A stretch of DNA of 64,000 bases, taken from NCBI GenBank assembly GCA_023212695.1, contig JALCCG010000004.1:186001-250000 (forward strand). Reading direction: 5' to 3'. Shown here piece after piece: positions 8,554 to 17,322 of the stretch. This DNA comes from Sporisorium sorghi (lineage: Eukaryota > Basidiomycota > Ustilaginomycetes > Ustilaginales > Ustilaginaceae). The first letter of the stretch is position 1. Every line of letters starts with the position of its first letter. The notes under the pieces are model-generated. The model was not told the origin of the DNA. It saw only the letters and a list, made by a program, of their open reading frames with translations, and searched no databases. The position numbers were made by a program, and so were the translations under genes.

Positions 8554-9375
8554 ATGTTGAAGCGTCTATGGACCTATTTCTCAATTGTATTCGGCGGCAT
8601 TATTATTGCGAGCGGATTCAACCTGTTCCTGATTCCCCATCATTTACTAAGCGGGGGTGTTTCCGGTCTCGCCTTAATTATCGGCTATTTTACGCCGCTT
8701 AATATCAGTATCATGTATTTTGTGCTCAATATTCCCATTCTCCTTACGGGTTGGTTCAAGCTGGGAAAACGATTCGTCGGGCTCAGTATACTGTCAGTTG
8801 TTGTCACAACCCTGTTCCTCGAGATCATCCCGGTTAAGGTGGTTGCCACCGAAATGCTGCTGTCCTCCGTATTCGGTGGAGTGCTTGTCGGCTTCGGTAC
8901 CGGCCTTTCCTTTCGGGTTGGCGGATCGACAGGTGGCTTTGATATCATCGGCTCCCTTGTGACCAAATATCGGGACTTTCCTGTTGGCAGCGTGCTTGTC
9001 ACTTTGAACGCTATCGTCATCATGGCAGTTGCTTATCTCGAAAACGACTGGAATCTGGCACTCGCCTCCATGGCATCCATCTATGTTGCCGGAAAAATGG
9101 TGGATATGCTCCATGTCAGCCATATCAAGGTTACCGTGTTCATTGTGACAAACCAGACGGAAGCCCTGCTCGAGAAGCTGCTCAAACGCCCCCGCGGTAT
9201 TACCAAGATCAAAACCCAGGGAGCCTTCAGTCATAAAGAGAAGGATATGCTTATGACCGTCACCACACGATATGAGCTCGCCGAGCTGAAGCAAATTATT
9301 ACAGAAACGGACCCGCATGCTTTTGTTAATATCGTGGAAACCACGGCCGTAATAGGACAATTCCGCAAAAACTAA
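8554..9375 (+). CDS. YitT-family membrane protein (DUF161 plus DUF2179)
   Basis: 273 residues. Five or six transmembrane helices (about residues 10-165) contain the family motif GFGTGLSFRVGGSTGGFDIIG (about 110-130) and SGGVSGLALI. A cytoplasmic DUF2179 domain follows (about 190-270) with RPRGITKIKTQGAFSHKEKD. These proteins are predicted permeases of unknown substrate. The start is ATG 8554: GGAGG lies 8 nt upstream, whereas the GTG at 8545 overlaps that site. A short inverted repeat (TTTGCCG/CGGCAAA, near 9379-9404) follows the stop. Confidence 0.88.
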   Translation: MLKRLWTYFSIVFGGIIIASGFNLFLIPHHLLSGGVSGLALIIGYFTPLNISIMYFVLNIPILLTGWFKLGKRFVGLSILSVVVTTLFLEIIPVKVVATEMLLSSVFGGVLVGFGTGLSFRVGGSTGGFDIIGSLVTKYRDFPVGSVLVTLNAIVIMAVAYLENDWNLALASMASIYVAGKMVDMLHVSHIKVTVFIVTNQTEALLEKLLKRPRGITKIKTQGAFSHKEKDMLMTVTTRYELAELKQIITETDPHAFVNIVETTAVIGQFRKN

Positions 9376-9408
9376 ATATTTGCCGCGTGTGAGGGTACGG
9401 CAAATTTG

Positions 9409-9417
9409 TGGTATAAT
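9409..9417 (+). promoter_or_regulatory. Extended -10 promoter
   Basis: TGGTATAAT fits TG-N-TATAAT and lies about 130 bp before the small gene at 9549. The -35 region is poor. Confidence 0.45.
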
Positions 9418-9548
9418 ATTTGTGCGCGGTTCCTACAATAATTCATGAGATCTGTTTCCCGGGCATCTCTCCTGGCCCAATTTTAATTGTTTTTCCGTTT
9501 TACTGAAGACGTCCTACCTAACCAACTTGGAAGGAAAGGGTGATTTTT

Positions 9549-9743
9549 ATGGAAATGGAAACGGTAAAATTGTCACAAATCGTCATGAAGTGGTTCCCGG
9601 AAATGATACCGTTCTTTAGACAGAACGAACTGAACTCCATGATCGTTTTGCGGGACGGGCTGAGTATTCTGGAGCAGGAGGACGCTCTTGAAATCATTCA
9701 GTTCAGCATTTGCGAGCATCAGAACCAAACTCCGCTGCATTAA
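9549..9743 (+). CDS. Small hypothetical protein
   Basis: 64 residues, acidic and soluble, with no recognised domain. The sequence alternates hydrophobic and charged residues and looks helical (VKLSQIVMKWFPEMIPFFRQNELNS). GGAAAGGG precedes the ATG at 9549 by about 8 nt; the in-frame GTG at 9540 overlaps that site. It has its own promoter-like element and a terminator, which supports it being a real gene. I do not recognise the family. Confidence 0.65.
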   Translation: MEMETVKLSQIVMKWFPEMIPFFRQNELNSMIVLRDGLSILEQEDALEIIQFSICEHQNQTPLH

Positions 9744-9773
9744 TTTTAAGCAATACGTGAAAATTGCACGACG

Positions 9774-9825
9774 AATGCCGTTCTTCTCCGGGGATATATC
9801 GACCGGTGAATAACGGCATTTTTTA
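9774..9825 (+). terminator. Terminator
   Basis: AATGCCGTT and AACGGCATT form the outer stem around an imperfect inner stem, followed by TTTTTT. Confidence 0.85.
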
Positions 9826-10062
9826 TCCGCAACTCTCGCGTCGTTACTATAACGGTTACTCCCCCATGTTCACATGTTGTTCACGGTCTTCTACAGCAAA
9901 AGTCCCTTTTATCGTTTAAAACGCCCTTCAACCGTTTAATGTAGACAAGGTATGCTTACCGCCGCTTCTAAGTTTATTGTCGATTGTAACAAACCTGTTC
10001 TTTTTGAAGGCATACGTTCCTTTATAATCATGATGTGAATGTACACAAGGGAGAGAGTAATT

Positions 10063-11247
10063 ATGAATATCATCTTGGCTTTATTCATCTTGGCGTCAGC
10101 GGGCTTCGGCGGTTCCAGTCCACAGGACAGCACGCTTACCGCCAAACTTCAGGCATCATTAAATACCGCCATGATTCAAGGCATGCATCAAAACAATCAA
10201 ACTCAAGGCCAGAGCGGCCTCAAGCCAAACACCACCGAGATCGACCCGCAGGTTGATGCGCCTAAAGTCAAAGGCATTTATGTAACAGCTTATAGCGCAG
10301 GCGGCTCCAGAATGAATCAGCTTGTCGATCTGATGGACAAGACCGAACTCAATGCCATGGTCATCGACATCAAGGATGATGAGGGATACATAACGTACAA
10401 GACCGATAATCCGAAACTGAAGGAGCTCGGTAAATCCCAGCCTTTTATCAAAGACATCAACCAATTGATGAAGCGTCTGGAGAAACACGATATTTATCCT
10501 ATTGCCCGGGTCGTTGTGTTCAAGGATACCATTCTCGCCAAGAAAAACCCGGAGCTCTCCTTCCGTAAAGGAGATGGCAGCGTATGGACCAATGGCGGCG
10601 GCGACAGCTTCGTCAACCCGTACAGCAAAGAGGTCTGGGATTACAACATCGAAATTGCCAAAGAAGCAGCAAAACTCGGATTCAAGGAAATCCAGTTTGA
10701 TTATGTTCGTTTTCCAGAGGGCTTCGAGAAACGCGCCGATTCCCTCAAATATACCAAGACGGATCAATCCCGCGTGGACGTGGTATCCGACTTCGTGCAG
10801 TATACCCGTGAACAACTGGCACCACTTGGCATCCGCGTATCCGTAGATATTTTCGGATATGCAGCTTCGGTCCCGGCCGCAGAAGGCATTGGCCAGGACT
10901 TTGTCAAGATTTCCAAAAACGTGGATATCATCAGTCCGATGGTGTACCCGAGCCATTACACGGCAGGCTGGTTCGGCTCCCCCGTTCCGGATAAAGCTCC
11001 TTACCAAACCATTAAAGGCTCCATGGAGGATACCCACAAAAAGCTTGACGAGTTGGGAGAAAAGAAACCGATCATCAGACCTTGGATTCAGGACTTTACG
11101 GCCAGCTGGCTCGGAAGCGGAAATTATGCCAAGTACGGTAAAAAAGAAATTGAGGAGCAGATTCGTGCCCTCAAGGATACGAATGTCGATGAATATTTGC
11201 TCTGGAATGCTTCCAACCGGTACACCGAAGGTGTTACACATAAATAA
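10063..11247 (+). CDS. Putative glycoside hydrolase, DUF4015 family
   Basis: 394 residues. A short hydrophobic N-terminus (residues 1-17) looks like a secretion signal or membrane anchor, followed by a Gln/Asn-rich linker. From about residue 68 a TIM-barrel-like DUF4015 domain reads VKGIYVTAYSAGG, then NAMVIDIKDDEGYI, then FKEIQFDYVRFPEG (predicted catalytic Asp region) and WIQDFTASW. Family members are predicted secreted or envelope carbohydrate hydrolases; the substrate is unproven. The ATG at 10063 has GGGAGAG about 9 nt upstream; an in-frame ATG at 10039 lacks a site. A hairpin follows the stop. Confidence 0.87.
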   Translation: MNIILALFILASAGFGGSSPQDSTLTAKLQASLNTAMIQGMHQNNQTQGQSGLKPNTTEIDPQVDAPKVKGIYVTAYSAGGSRMNQLVDLMDKTELNAMVIDIKDDEGYITYKTDNPKLKELGKSQPFIKDINQLMKRLEKHDIYPIARVVVFKDTILAKKNPELSFRKGDGSVWTNGGGDSFVNPYSKEVWDYNIEIAKEAAKLGFKEIQFDYVRFPEGFEKRADSLKYTKTDQSRVDVVSDFVQYTREQLAPLGIRVSVDIFGYAASVPAAEGIGQDFVKISKNVDIISPMVYPSHYTAGWFGSPVPDKAPYQTIKGSMEDTHKKLDELGEKKPIIRPWIQDFTASWLGSGNYAKYGKKEIEEQIRALKDTNVDEYLLWNASNRYTEGVTHK

Positions 11248-11269
11248 ATTCATCGATCATCAGAACAAC

Positions 11270-11297
11270 GGGTCAGCCATCCAACGGCTGGCCCTTT
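11270..11297 (+). terminator. Terminator of the DUF4015 gene
   Basis: GGGTCAGCC pairs with GGCTGGCCC (one G-U pair), followed by only TTTG, so termination may be incomplete. Confidence 0.6.
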
Positions 11298-11326
11298 GAT
11301 CATTATCGTATCTTTGAAGGCGGCAT

Positions 11327-11448
11327 TCCCCTTGACAGCAGGTGCTATGATGGTTGTTGGGACCTGACAAGGTCCCTGAGAACTCTTGTTGATACTTCCC
11401 GTTCAACCGCTGGTTGAGTTCTTTCTCACCGCTCAATGAACAGGTTAT
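11327..11448 (+). other. Structured leader region upstream of the MATE gene
   Basis: The 280 bp between the DUF4015 and MATE genes hold competing inverted repeats. CCTTG-CAGGT (near 11331-11343) can pair with ACCTG-CAAGG (11362-11372), but the same strand also forms GGGACC/GGTCCC (11360-11376). Downstream, GAACT/AGTTC encloses CAACC/GGTTG (about 11380-11423), followed by the T-rich TTCTTTCTC. This looks like an attenuator or a regulatory RNA, but I could not match it to a known riboswitch class, including the guanidine motifs seen before MATE genes. It could also be read from the minus strand. Confidence 0.35.
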
Positions 11449-11528
11449 TGTACACATTATAGGATCCACCTAGAATTATGAGAGCAATATCATAAAATCA
11501 CCTTGAAAAAAGAAGGGCAAAATCACAC

Positions 11529-12908
11529 ATGCAGCCGACAACAACAACCTGGGAAAAACTGAAGCAATTCGCGATCATTCTGATTCCCATCCTGGTTACA
11601 CAACTTTCTTTATCTGCCATTACTTTTTTTGACACCAATATGTCAGGAAAGTTCAGTTCAGTCGATTTGGCAGGCGTAGCGATAGCTACAAGCATCTGGA
11701 TTCCAGTTCAGACCGGCCTTAGCGGTATCTTAATGGGGATTACCCCCATCGTTTCACAGCTCGTTGGCGGACGCCAGGAAAACAAGGTCGCTTACCAGGT
11801 CAATCAGGCACTCTGGCTGTCCATTTTACTCGCCATTGTCGTACTCGCTATCGGGTATGCCGCAGTACCCGGCATACTCGGTGCGATGAGCCTGGAGCCT
11901 GAGGTGCGGCGTATCGCCTCGCAATTCCTCGCCGCCATATCGTTAGGCATCATCCCGCTGTTCGCTTATACGGTGCTCCGCAGCTTTATCGATGCGCTGG
12001 GGCAAACCAGGATTTCCATGGTGATCACGCTGATCTCCCTTCCCGTGAATGTGGGCTTGAATGCCCTGCTCATTTATGGCTTGTGGGGCTTCCCAAGAAT
12101 GGGAGGTGTAGGTGCTGGTCTTGCTTCTGCTATTACGTATTGGACGGTCTTGGTGATCGCGATCATTACGATTCACAGACAACACCCGTTCTCTTCGTTT
12201 GCTGTCTTCAGGCAGCTGCAGGGAGTTTCCTTGAGCGCTTGGAAAGGTTTGCTAAAGATTGGCGTCCCCATCGGCTTCTCCATCTTTCTCGAGACCGCCG
12301 TGTTTGCAGCCGTAACACTGCTTATGAGCAACTTTGATACGGCGACCATTGCCGCCCATCAAGCAGCCTTGAATTTTGCCACGACACTGTATATGCTGCC
12401 GTTAAGCATATGTATGAGCCTGACCATTCTTGTTGGTTATGAAGCCGGCTCGGGACGAATGAAGGACGCCTGGAAGTACGCGAAGCTCGGGATAAGTACA
12501 GCCGTTGTCCTCTCGCTGATTACGGCTGTCATTCTGTTTGTGGCCGGTCACCAGGTTGCCGGACTGTACTCTAATGAACCTGCCGTTGTAGCGTTGATCC
12601 AGCACTTTCTGCTGTTCGCGATTTTCTTCCAGATCTCGGATGCCATCGCCACACCGACCCAAGGCGCGCTGCGGGGTTACAAAGACGTCAACGTGGCCTT
12701 CATGCTCGCTTTCCTGTCATTTTGGGTAATCGGCTTGCCTGTCGGATATGTGCTCGCCAATTACACCGATTGGCAGGCCTTCGGTTATTGGATCGGTTTA
12801 ATAACGGGACTTGCCGTCGGTGCAGTCCTGATGCTCCTCCGCCTGGTCAAGGTGCAGGGAAAGTTTGCACGCCAGGCAGCCTCTTCGACCGTATCCGCAC
12901 CATCATAA
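11529..12908 (+). CDS. MATE-family multidrug efflux transporter
   Basis: 459 residues with twelve predicted transmembrane helices in two homologous halves. The N-half motif LAGVAIATSIWIPVQTGLSGILMG and the C-half ATIAAHQAALNF are typical of the multidrug and toxin extrusion family, which exports cationic compounds in exchange for Na+ or H+. AGAAGGG precedes the ATG by about 10 nt. The preceding intergenic region is structured. A strong terminator follows, so the gene is probably a single unit. Confidence 0.92.
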   Translation: MQPTTTTWEKLKQFAIILIPILVTQLSLSAITFFDTNMSGKFSSVDLAGVAIATSIWIPVQTGLSGILMGITPIVSQLVGGRQENKVAYQVNQALWLSILLAIVVLAIGYAAVPGILGAMSLEPEVRRIASQFLAAISLGIIPLFAYTVLRSFIDALGQTRISMVITLISLPVNVGLNALLIYGLWGFPRMGGVGAGLASAITYWTVLVIAIITIHRQHPFSSFAVFRQLQGVSLSAWKGLLKIGVPIGFSIFLETAVFAAVTLLMSNFDTATIAAHQAALNFATTLYMLPLSICMSLTILVGYEAGSGRMKDAWKYAKLGISTAVVLSLITAVILFVAGHQVAGLYSNEPAVVALIQHFLLFAIFFQISDAIATPTQGALRGYKDVNVAFMLAFLSFWVIGLPVGYVLANYTDWQAFGYWIGLITGLAVGAVLMLLRLVKVQGKFARQAASSTVSAPS

Positions 12909-12960
12909 AAAAACCGTCTCCATGCAGAAATCATTCTGCCATTGGAGACGGTTTTTTTTA
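12907..12960. terminator. Bidirectional terminator
   Basis: AAAAACCGTCTCCATG pairs with its near complement around a CAGAAATCATTCTG arm, with a T-run on the plus strand and an A-run giving a T-run on the minus strand. It serves the MATE gene (+) and pfkA (-). Confidence 0.9.
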
Positions 12961-12990
12961 GGGGTTGCTCCGTTATACGCCGGACCCTGC

Positions 12991-13962
12991 TTATTGAGAC
13001 AAACGCAGTGCCAAATCGTACAAGTCGCGGTCAAATTCCTTCTTTGTGTTAACGACCTTGTCAATATCCGTGAGAACCAGTTCACCCTTGATAATGCCGC
13101 ATCCTTTATCGGACTCCCCATTAATCAGACTGCGAACCGCAAAATCGCCAAGGCGGCTTGCGAGGTTGCGGTCAAACGGTGTTGGAGCTCCCCCGCGCTG
13201 GATATGACCGAGCACCGTTACACGCGCATCGATTGATGCGTGGCACTCTTTAAGGTCGCATACGATATCCTCGCCGCGTCCAACACCCTCAGCTACGATG
13301 ATAATACTGTGGCGTTTGCCTTTTGCAAAATTCTCACGCAAACGGGAAGCCACTTCATCCAGGTTGTACTCCACTTCCGGCACCAGAATCGTCTCTGCAC
13401 CCGAAGCAAGGCCGGCATGAAGAGCAATGTCGCCGCAGTGGCGCCCCATAACCTCTACAACAGACGAACGGGCATGAGAGGACATGGTGTCGCGCAATTT
13501 ATTTACAGCGTCCACAACGACGCTTACAGCCGTATCAAAGCCGATGGTGTAATCGGTGAAGGAAATATCGTTATCAATGGTTCCTGGAAGACCCATCGTT
13601 TTGATCCCAAGCTTGCTGAGCTTGTTCGCCCCATGGTAAGAACCGTCTCCTCCGATAACGACCAGACCGTCAATGCCGTGCTGATTCAGAATGTCGGCAC
13701 CCTTCTGCTGCCCTTCGGGTGTCTTAAACTCTTCACAGCGCGCTGAGCGCAGGATGGTACCGCCACGCTGAATAATGTCTCCCACACTGCGCAGGTCCAT
13801 TTGTGTAATGTCGTTTTCCAGCAGCCCCTGGTATCCGCGCTGAATCCCGTATACCTCCAGACCATAATACAGACCGCTTCGTACAACCGCTCGCAGCGCC
13901 GCGTTCATCCCTTGGGAATCGCCACCACTTGTAAGAACTGCAATCTTTTTAACCTCTGCCAT
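12991..13962 (-). CDS. pfkA: 6-phosphofructokinase (ATP-dependent)
   Basis: 323 residues, the normal bacterial PfkA length (about 320). It phosphorylates fructose 6-phosphate in glycolysis. Seen are the ATP loop TSGGDSQGMNAALRAV (about residues 8-23), IGGDGSYHGA, the catalytic PGTIDNDI (about 122-129), MGRHCGD and the substrate-site HIQRGG. The ATP-loop SQG replaces the commoner A/S-P-G. The start is ATG 13960-13962 with AGGAGG upstream. It lies 22 bp downstream of ytpB on the same strand, so the two are probably one operon, rather than the usual accD-accA-pfkA-pyk arrangement. Confidence 0.94.
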   Translation of the reverse strand: MAEVKKIAVLTSGGDSQGMNAALRAVVRSGLYYGLEVYGIQRGYQGLLENDITQMDLRSVGDIIQRGGTILRSARCEEFKTPEGQQKGADILNQHGIDGLVVIGGDGSYHGANKLSKLGIKTMGLPGTIDNDISFTDYTIGFDTAVSVVVDAVNKLRDTMSSHARSSVVEVMGRHCGDIALHAGLASGAETILVPEVEYNLDEVASRLRENFAKGKRHSIIIVAEGVGRGEDIVCDLKECHASIDARVTVLGHIQRGGAPTPFDRNLASRLGDFAVRSLINGESDKGCGIIKGELVLTDIDKVVNTKKEFDRDLYDLALRLSQ

Positions 13963-13984
13963 GTTTCTTATTCCTCCTTCAATG

Positions 13985-15067
13985 TCACTCATGCTTATGC
14001 TTGCGAATCCATCGGCTGTTGACGTAGAAAAAGATCCGGGTCATCGGACTCTTCTTCATCAAACGTTTGGATACGTTGCGAACCAAGTGCTGCTCGCTGA
14101 CTTTTGGATCGGATAAATATAACGCCAGTAACCCCTCAATGATCATACGATGAAAAGGGGTCGAGGGAATTGTTCTGACATCCTTCCGGGCCCACTCCAC
14201 AATGGCAGCTATACGGTTCAGCATCGTATCGGCATCTTCGTAATAATTACAAAAATTCAGATCGCCACCCAGCCTGTCTTCGTCTTGATCAATAAGATAA
14301 TCCAGCATAATGTGGAGACTGCATACATTCGGAAAATAAGACGCATGAATGGAGGAAGCATCCTCGTCATCCAAAAACGGATCAGTTGCAGCCAAGAATA
14401 GCATGAACACGCCCAAGGTCGATCCCGTTGCAGCCGCGAACTCATTCCACCGCAGATGCGGTGAACGGTGGGCATGCCGGGACCACCACTCCAATAATGC
14501 CGTTTCTCTCTTATCCGGATGGATGTGCTTATACACCTGAAGATCGGTGTACAGCCCAGCCAAATCCCTTATGTAGGGCTTTGCCGCTTCATATCCTGAT
14601 AATTCGCCGATGCAATTCCGGCATTTCTGCACAAGACGAAGAAGATACCCTCCGTCCTCCCTCTCGGTCCGAAGAGCGTAATAATCAACAGGTTCCGTAT
14701 CAGGTGTAACGGCATCCAGCATCGACTGATGGAGCTGTCTGAAGTCCGCTGGGTCCAGCGAAGTACTGCGGTCACATAAATTATCGAGATAATCGCTAAT
14801 TGTTTGGTAAGCTACAATCAATGGAATGAGAATATGCCTCTCCGGCAGATTGGCTGCGGCATAAACTGCACCGCCCTGGCAGTGAAATTTTTTGGTATCT
14901 AAACTGGCCAGTGCCTGCTTTCGTAGCTCCTCATCCGGAATTTGCTCAGCCTCCCGGCGCCACTTCTCCAACTCGATCCGCACTTCCGGAAGTATAAATT
15001 TGTACACCCGGCTCATCAGCCCAACCGGACTGCGCGGAACTTTACGGCTTAGCTCTTGATTATTCAA
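13985..15067 (-). CDS. ytpB: Tetraprenyl-beta-curcumene synthase family protein (YtpB, DUF2600)
   Basis: 360 residues, as for B. subtilis YtpB (a large-terpene synthase making C35 tetraprenyl-beta-curcumene). A DYLDN motif (in TISDYLDNLCDR, about residues 106-117) and a second acidic site DYLIDQDEDRLGGDLNF (about 270-286) would hold the Mg-diphosphate. No signal peptide is present. The start is assigned to TTG 15065-15067, preceded by GGAGG at 9 nt; the ATG 18 bp upstream overlaps that site. The gene has a good promoter and runs into pfkA. Confidence 0.85.
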   Translation of the reverse strand: MNNQELSRKVPRSPVGLMSRVYKFILPEVRIELEKWRREAEQIPDEELRKQALASLDTKKFHCQGGAVYAAANLPERHILIPLIVAYQTISDYLDNLCDRSTSLDPADFRQLHQSMLDAVTPDTEPVDYYALRTEREDGGYLLRLVQKCRNCIGELSGYEAAKPYIRDLAGLYTDLQVYKHIHPDKRETALLEWWSRHAHRSPHLRWNEFAAATGSTLGVFMLFLAATDPFLDDEDASSIHASYFPNVCSLHIMLDYLIDQDEDRLGGDLNFCNYYEDADTMLNRIAAIVEWARKDVRTIPSTPFHRMIIEGLLALYLSDPKVSEQHLVRNVSKRLMKKSPMTRIFFYVNSRWIRKHKHE

Positions 15068-15118
15068 TGAACTCTGCCTCCACATGGTTGTCTTTTTATA
15101 CCTATCCAAATCAAACCT

Positions 15119-15147
15119 ATTATAATATGATCGTTCATTTTGCACAA
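15119..15147 (-). promoter_or_regulatory. Promoter of the ytpB-pfkA unit
   Basis: Minus strand: TTGTGC (15142-15147), 17-bp spacer, TATAAT (15119-15124), about 50 bp before the ytpB start. Confidence 0.7.
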
Positions 15148-15308
15148 ATAACACATATCATTGACGCCTGTATGTCGTTTATTGTCAGGTTTAGTCCAAC
15201 TATCTCCATTTCGTGGTATGTTATATACTAATCGGAGCTAAATAACAGACCACTTACCTCGTGAATGCCGCTGTACAAGCGGGTTCATTAGAGATCGGAG
15301 ATCCCATC

Positions 15309-16499
15309 ATGCAACTTCCCGCTTCGTCCAGACCGGATCAGAACTGGCTGCGCGCCTTTATGTTTACGATATTTGGTACAACAGCCCTTGTCATATCTTA
15401 TTTTCCGTTATATTACAAAGAGATCGGCTTCAGCAGCGCGCAAATCGGTTATTTGTATGCGGTCGGTCCGCTTATATCCATGTTCTCCAATATGATATGG
15501 AGCTACACAAGCGACAAGTACCGGACCATCAAGCGCATCATGAACATTCTGATTATCGGACAGCTTGTGACGATGCTCGTCTTGTGGCAGGTTTCCAGTT
15601 TTGGCGTTGTGCTGATCACGATCAGCCTGTTTTATTTTTTCTACTATCCGGTTTATCCCTTGGCGGATACCATGGCCATCCAAACGGCTCAGCGATACGG
15701 CCGCAGCTTTACGGTCATCAGGGTATTCGGCTCTCTCGGGTATGCCTTCTTCGCGCTGGCGATTGGCTATGCTGTCGGAGCTGCCGGCGCTTCAGCGACA
15801 CTGGCTATCGGCATCGGGATCGGTGTGTTTACGCTGCTCTGTTCCTTTCTTCTCCGCGACGGAGTTGCAACCAAATCCGAGCCGGTGGAGCTGTCCGCCC
15901 TCCTCAAAATTCTGCGCTCCAAAGAGATATTGTGGTTCTTCGGCTGCTCGTTCTGCCTTGCCATCGCACACCGCATGAATGAAGCATTTCTTACCCTCAC
16001 CTTATCCGGATTGGGTGCCGGCGAGGGTCTCATCGGCTGGTCCTTAATGATTTCGGCTGCAAGTGAAATCCCCATTTTCTTTCTGCTCAGCAAATATGGT
16101 GACAAGATGAAGGAGCTGCCGCTCCTTGGCTTTGCAAGCTTGATGTTTGCACTCCGATTTCTGCTCATGTCGCTGGCATCCGACCCGCTGTCCGTACTTG
16201 CAGTTCAGTCGCTTCACAGCATTACCTTTGGCGTGTTCTATGTAACCGCCGTCCGTTATATTACAAGGATCATTCCCTGGCAGTACCGGGCGACAGGCAT
16301 GGCGCTCTTCATCATCTTCTGGTCGAGCGCCTCGGGACTTCTCAGCGGAGCCTTCGGCGGATTGCTGTTTGAAGCTGCGGGAAGACCGGCCTTTTACCTG
16401 CTTGCCGCCTTTCTAGCCTTCGTGGCCTTTGTCGGGTTTCTCTACCGGCACCTTTTTGCCAAACCGGAGGATATGAATATCAGTGGAATAAGCGCATAA
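15309..16499 (+). CDS. MFS transporter, LacY/nucleoside-permease-like (MFS_1_like)
   Basis: 396 residues with twelve predicted transmembrane helices. The first half has the MFS signature around SDKYRTIKRIM in loop 2-3 and YGRSFTVIRVFGSLGYA (about residues 137-153), as seen in the MFS_1_like group near LacY and NupG. The substrate cannot be deduced. ATG 15309 is chosen because GGAG lies 8 nt upstream; the in-frame ATG at 15261 has no site. It is divergent from ytpB, with about 240 bp of shared intergenic DNA that holds the ytpB promoter and nothing else I can name. Confidence 0.85.
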   Translation: MQLPASSRPDQNWLRAFMFTIFGTTALVISYFPLYYKEIGFSSAQIGYLYAVGPLISMFSNMIWSYTSDKYRTIKRIMNILIIGQLVTMLVLWQVSSFGVVLITISLFYFFYYPVYPLADTMAIQTAQRYGRSFTVIRVFGSLGYAFFALAIGYAVGAAGASATLAIGIGIGVFTLLCSFLLRDGVATKSEPVELSALLKILRSKEILWFFGCSFCLAIAHRMNEAFLTLTLSGLGAGEGLIGWSLMISAASEIPIFFLLSKYGDKMKELPLLGFASLMFALRFLLMSLASDPLSVLAVQSLHSITFGVFYVTAVRYITRIIPWQYRATGMALFIIFWSSASGLLSGAFGGLLFEAAGRPAFYLLAAFLAFVAFVGFLYRHLFAKPEDMNISGISA

Positions 16500-16539
16500 T
16501 GCAGCGCAGATTCATTTGCGCCTTAACCTCAAAAAGAGC

Positions 16540-16586
16540 AAGTCCGGACCCCATGGCGATTGGCAATCCGGGCTTCCCCTTTTTTT
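16540..16586 (+). terminator. Terminator of the MFS gene
   Basis: AAGTCCGGA pairs with TCCGGGCTT, separated from a run of seven T by CCCC. Confidence 0.6.
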
Positions 16587-16614
16587 CACAAGTATGGGCT
16601 TGTCCCATTACAAT

Positions 16615-16650
16615 ACAAAAAAGCACAGTTCTCGGGGGAGAACTGCACTT
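16615..16650 (-). terminator. Terminator of the cold-shock gene
   Basis: Minus strand: GTGCAGTTCTC and GAGAACTGTGC form a stem with a CCCC loop, followed by TTTTTT. Confidence 0.9.
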
Positions 16651-16693
16651 CATGCCTTGGTAATTCTATAAGATCTCCGTATCAGGAGTTAGC

Positions 16694-16891
16694 TTACAGT
16701 TTTGTTACGTTGGCTGCTTGAGGACCACGGTTACCTTCAGTAATGTCGAATTCAACCGCTTGACCTTCTTCCAAACTCTTGAAGCCTTCTTCTTGAATTG
16801 CGGAGAAGTGTACGAATACATCCTCGCCACCTTCAACGGAAATGAAGCCGTAACCTTTTTCTGCATTGAACCATTTAACTGTACCTTTCAA
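16694..16891 (-). CDS. csp: Cold-shock protein (CspA/CspB family)
   Basis: 65 residues, a single cold-shock domain that binds single-stranded RNA and DNA. RNP1 is KGYGFI (about residues 12-17) and RNP2 is VFVHF (25-29). The C-terminus [13 protein letters not shown] is typical. The start is TTG at 16889-16891, set by AGGAGG exactly 8 nt upstream; no ATG is available there. It has its own promoter, a 5' untranslated region of about 40 nt with a small hairpin, and its own terminator. Confidence 0.95.
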   Translation of the reverse strand: MKGTVKWFNAEKGYGFISVEGGEDVFVHFSAIQEEGFKSLEEGQAVEFDITEGNRGPQAANVTKL

Positions 16892-16936
16892 ATGAACAAC
16901 CTCCTAAAAATACCGCCATCTATGGCGAATATCCAT

Positions 16937-16965
16937 ATTATATCCCATGTTTTATGACAATGCAA
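16937..16965 (-). promoter_or_regulatory. Promoter of csp, with a hairpin in the leader
   Basis: Minus strand: TTGCAT (16960-16965), 17-bp spacer, TATAAT (16937-16942). Between the start site (~16930) and the ribosome binding site, CGCCAT and ATGGCG (16914-16927) can form a 6-bp hairpin with a 2-base loop, which could expose or shield translation. Confidence 0.7.
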
Positions 16966-17087
16966 TCCGTCAAATCACCCTGCAATGCTTTTTTGGGCCG
17001 CTATTTTAATGTAAAGATTATTTGCTTTTAAGACCGCGAGTGCGTTATCATTTACCCAAAAGCCTAAGTAGCAAACGGAGACTGAAT

Positions 17088-17321
17088 ATGATCAAAAAAC
17101 ATGAAATATACAAAAAAGACAAATGGAACATGATGACGGTTGAAGTACAGGGCCGATACATCGTTCTCCGAGAAATTTCTGACCAATGGGGTGAGGAGAC
17201 ACATACGTTTATGAGCCGGCCAGCTTTGATGCACTGGGCTCAAAACCGCTTCCCCAAGGATGATTTTGAAGGCCGGGAAGATGAATGGCGACAAATGATG
17301 GCTGCCTTTAAGCAGGTGTAA
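17088..17321 (+). CDS. Hypothetical protein
   Basis: 77 residues, soluble and mixed charge. It reads as a compact alpha/beta protein: YKKDKWNMMTVEVQGRYIVL, then EETHTFMSRPALMHWAQNRF, then DEWRQMMAAFKQV. I do not recognise a family. The ATG at 17088 has GGAG 7 nt upstream; the earlier in-frame ATG (17022) has no site. Its stop is one base from the ATG of the next small gene, so the two are translationally coupled. Confidence 0.7.
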   Translation: MIKKHEIYKKDKWNMMTVEVQGRYIVLREISDQWGEETHTFMSRPALMHWAQNRFPKDDFEGREDEWRQMMAAFKQV

Positions 17322-17322
17322 C

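Noticed and set aside
10159..11253. Long minus-strand frame opposite the DUF4015 gene
   Set aside because: A shadow frame caused by codon bias of the real gene; no domain and no start signal.
11332..11351. TTGACA followed by TATGAT before the MATE gene
   Set aside because: The spacing is only 8 bp, too short for a promoter; the TTGACA is part of the competing hairpin.
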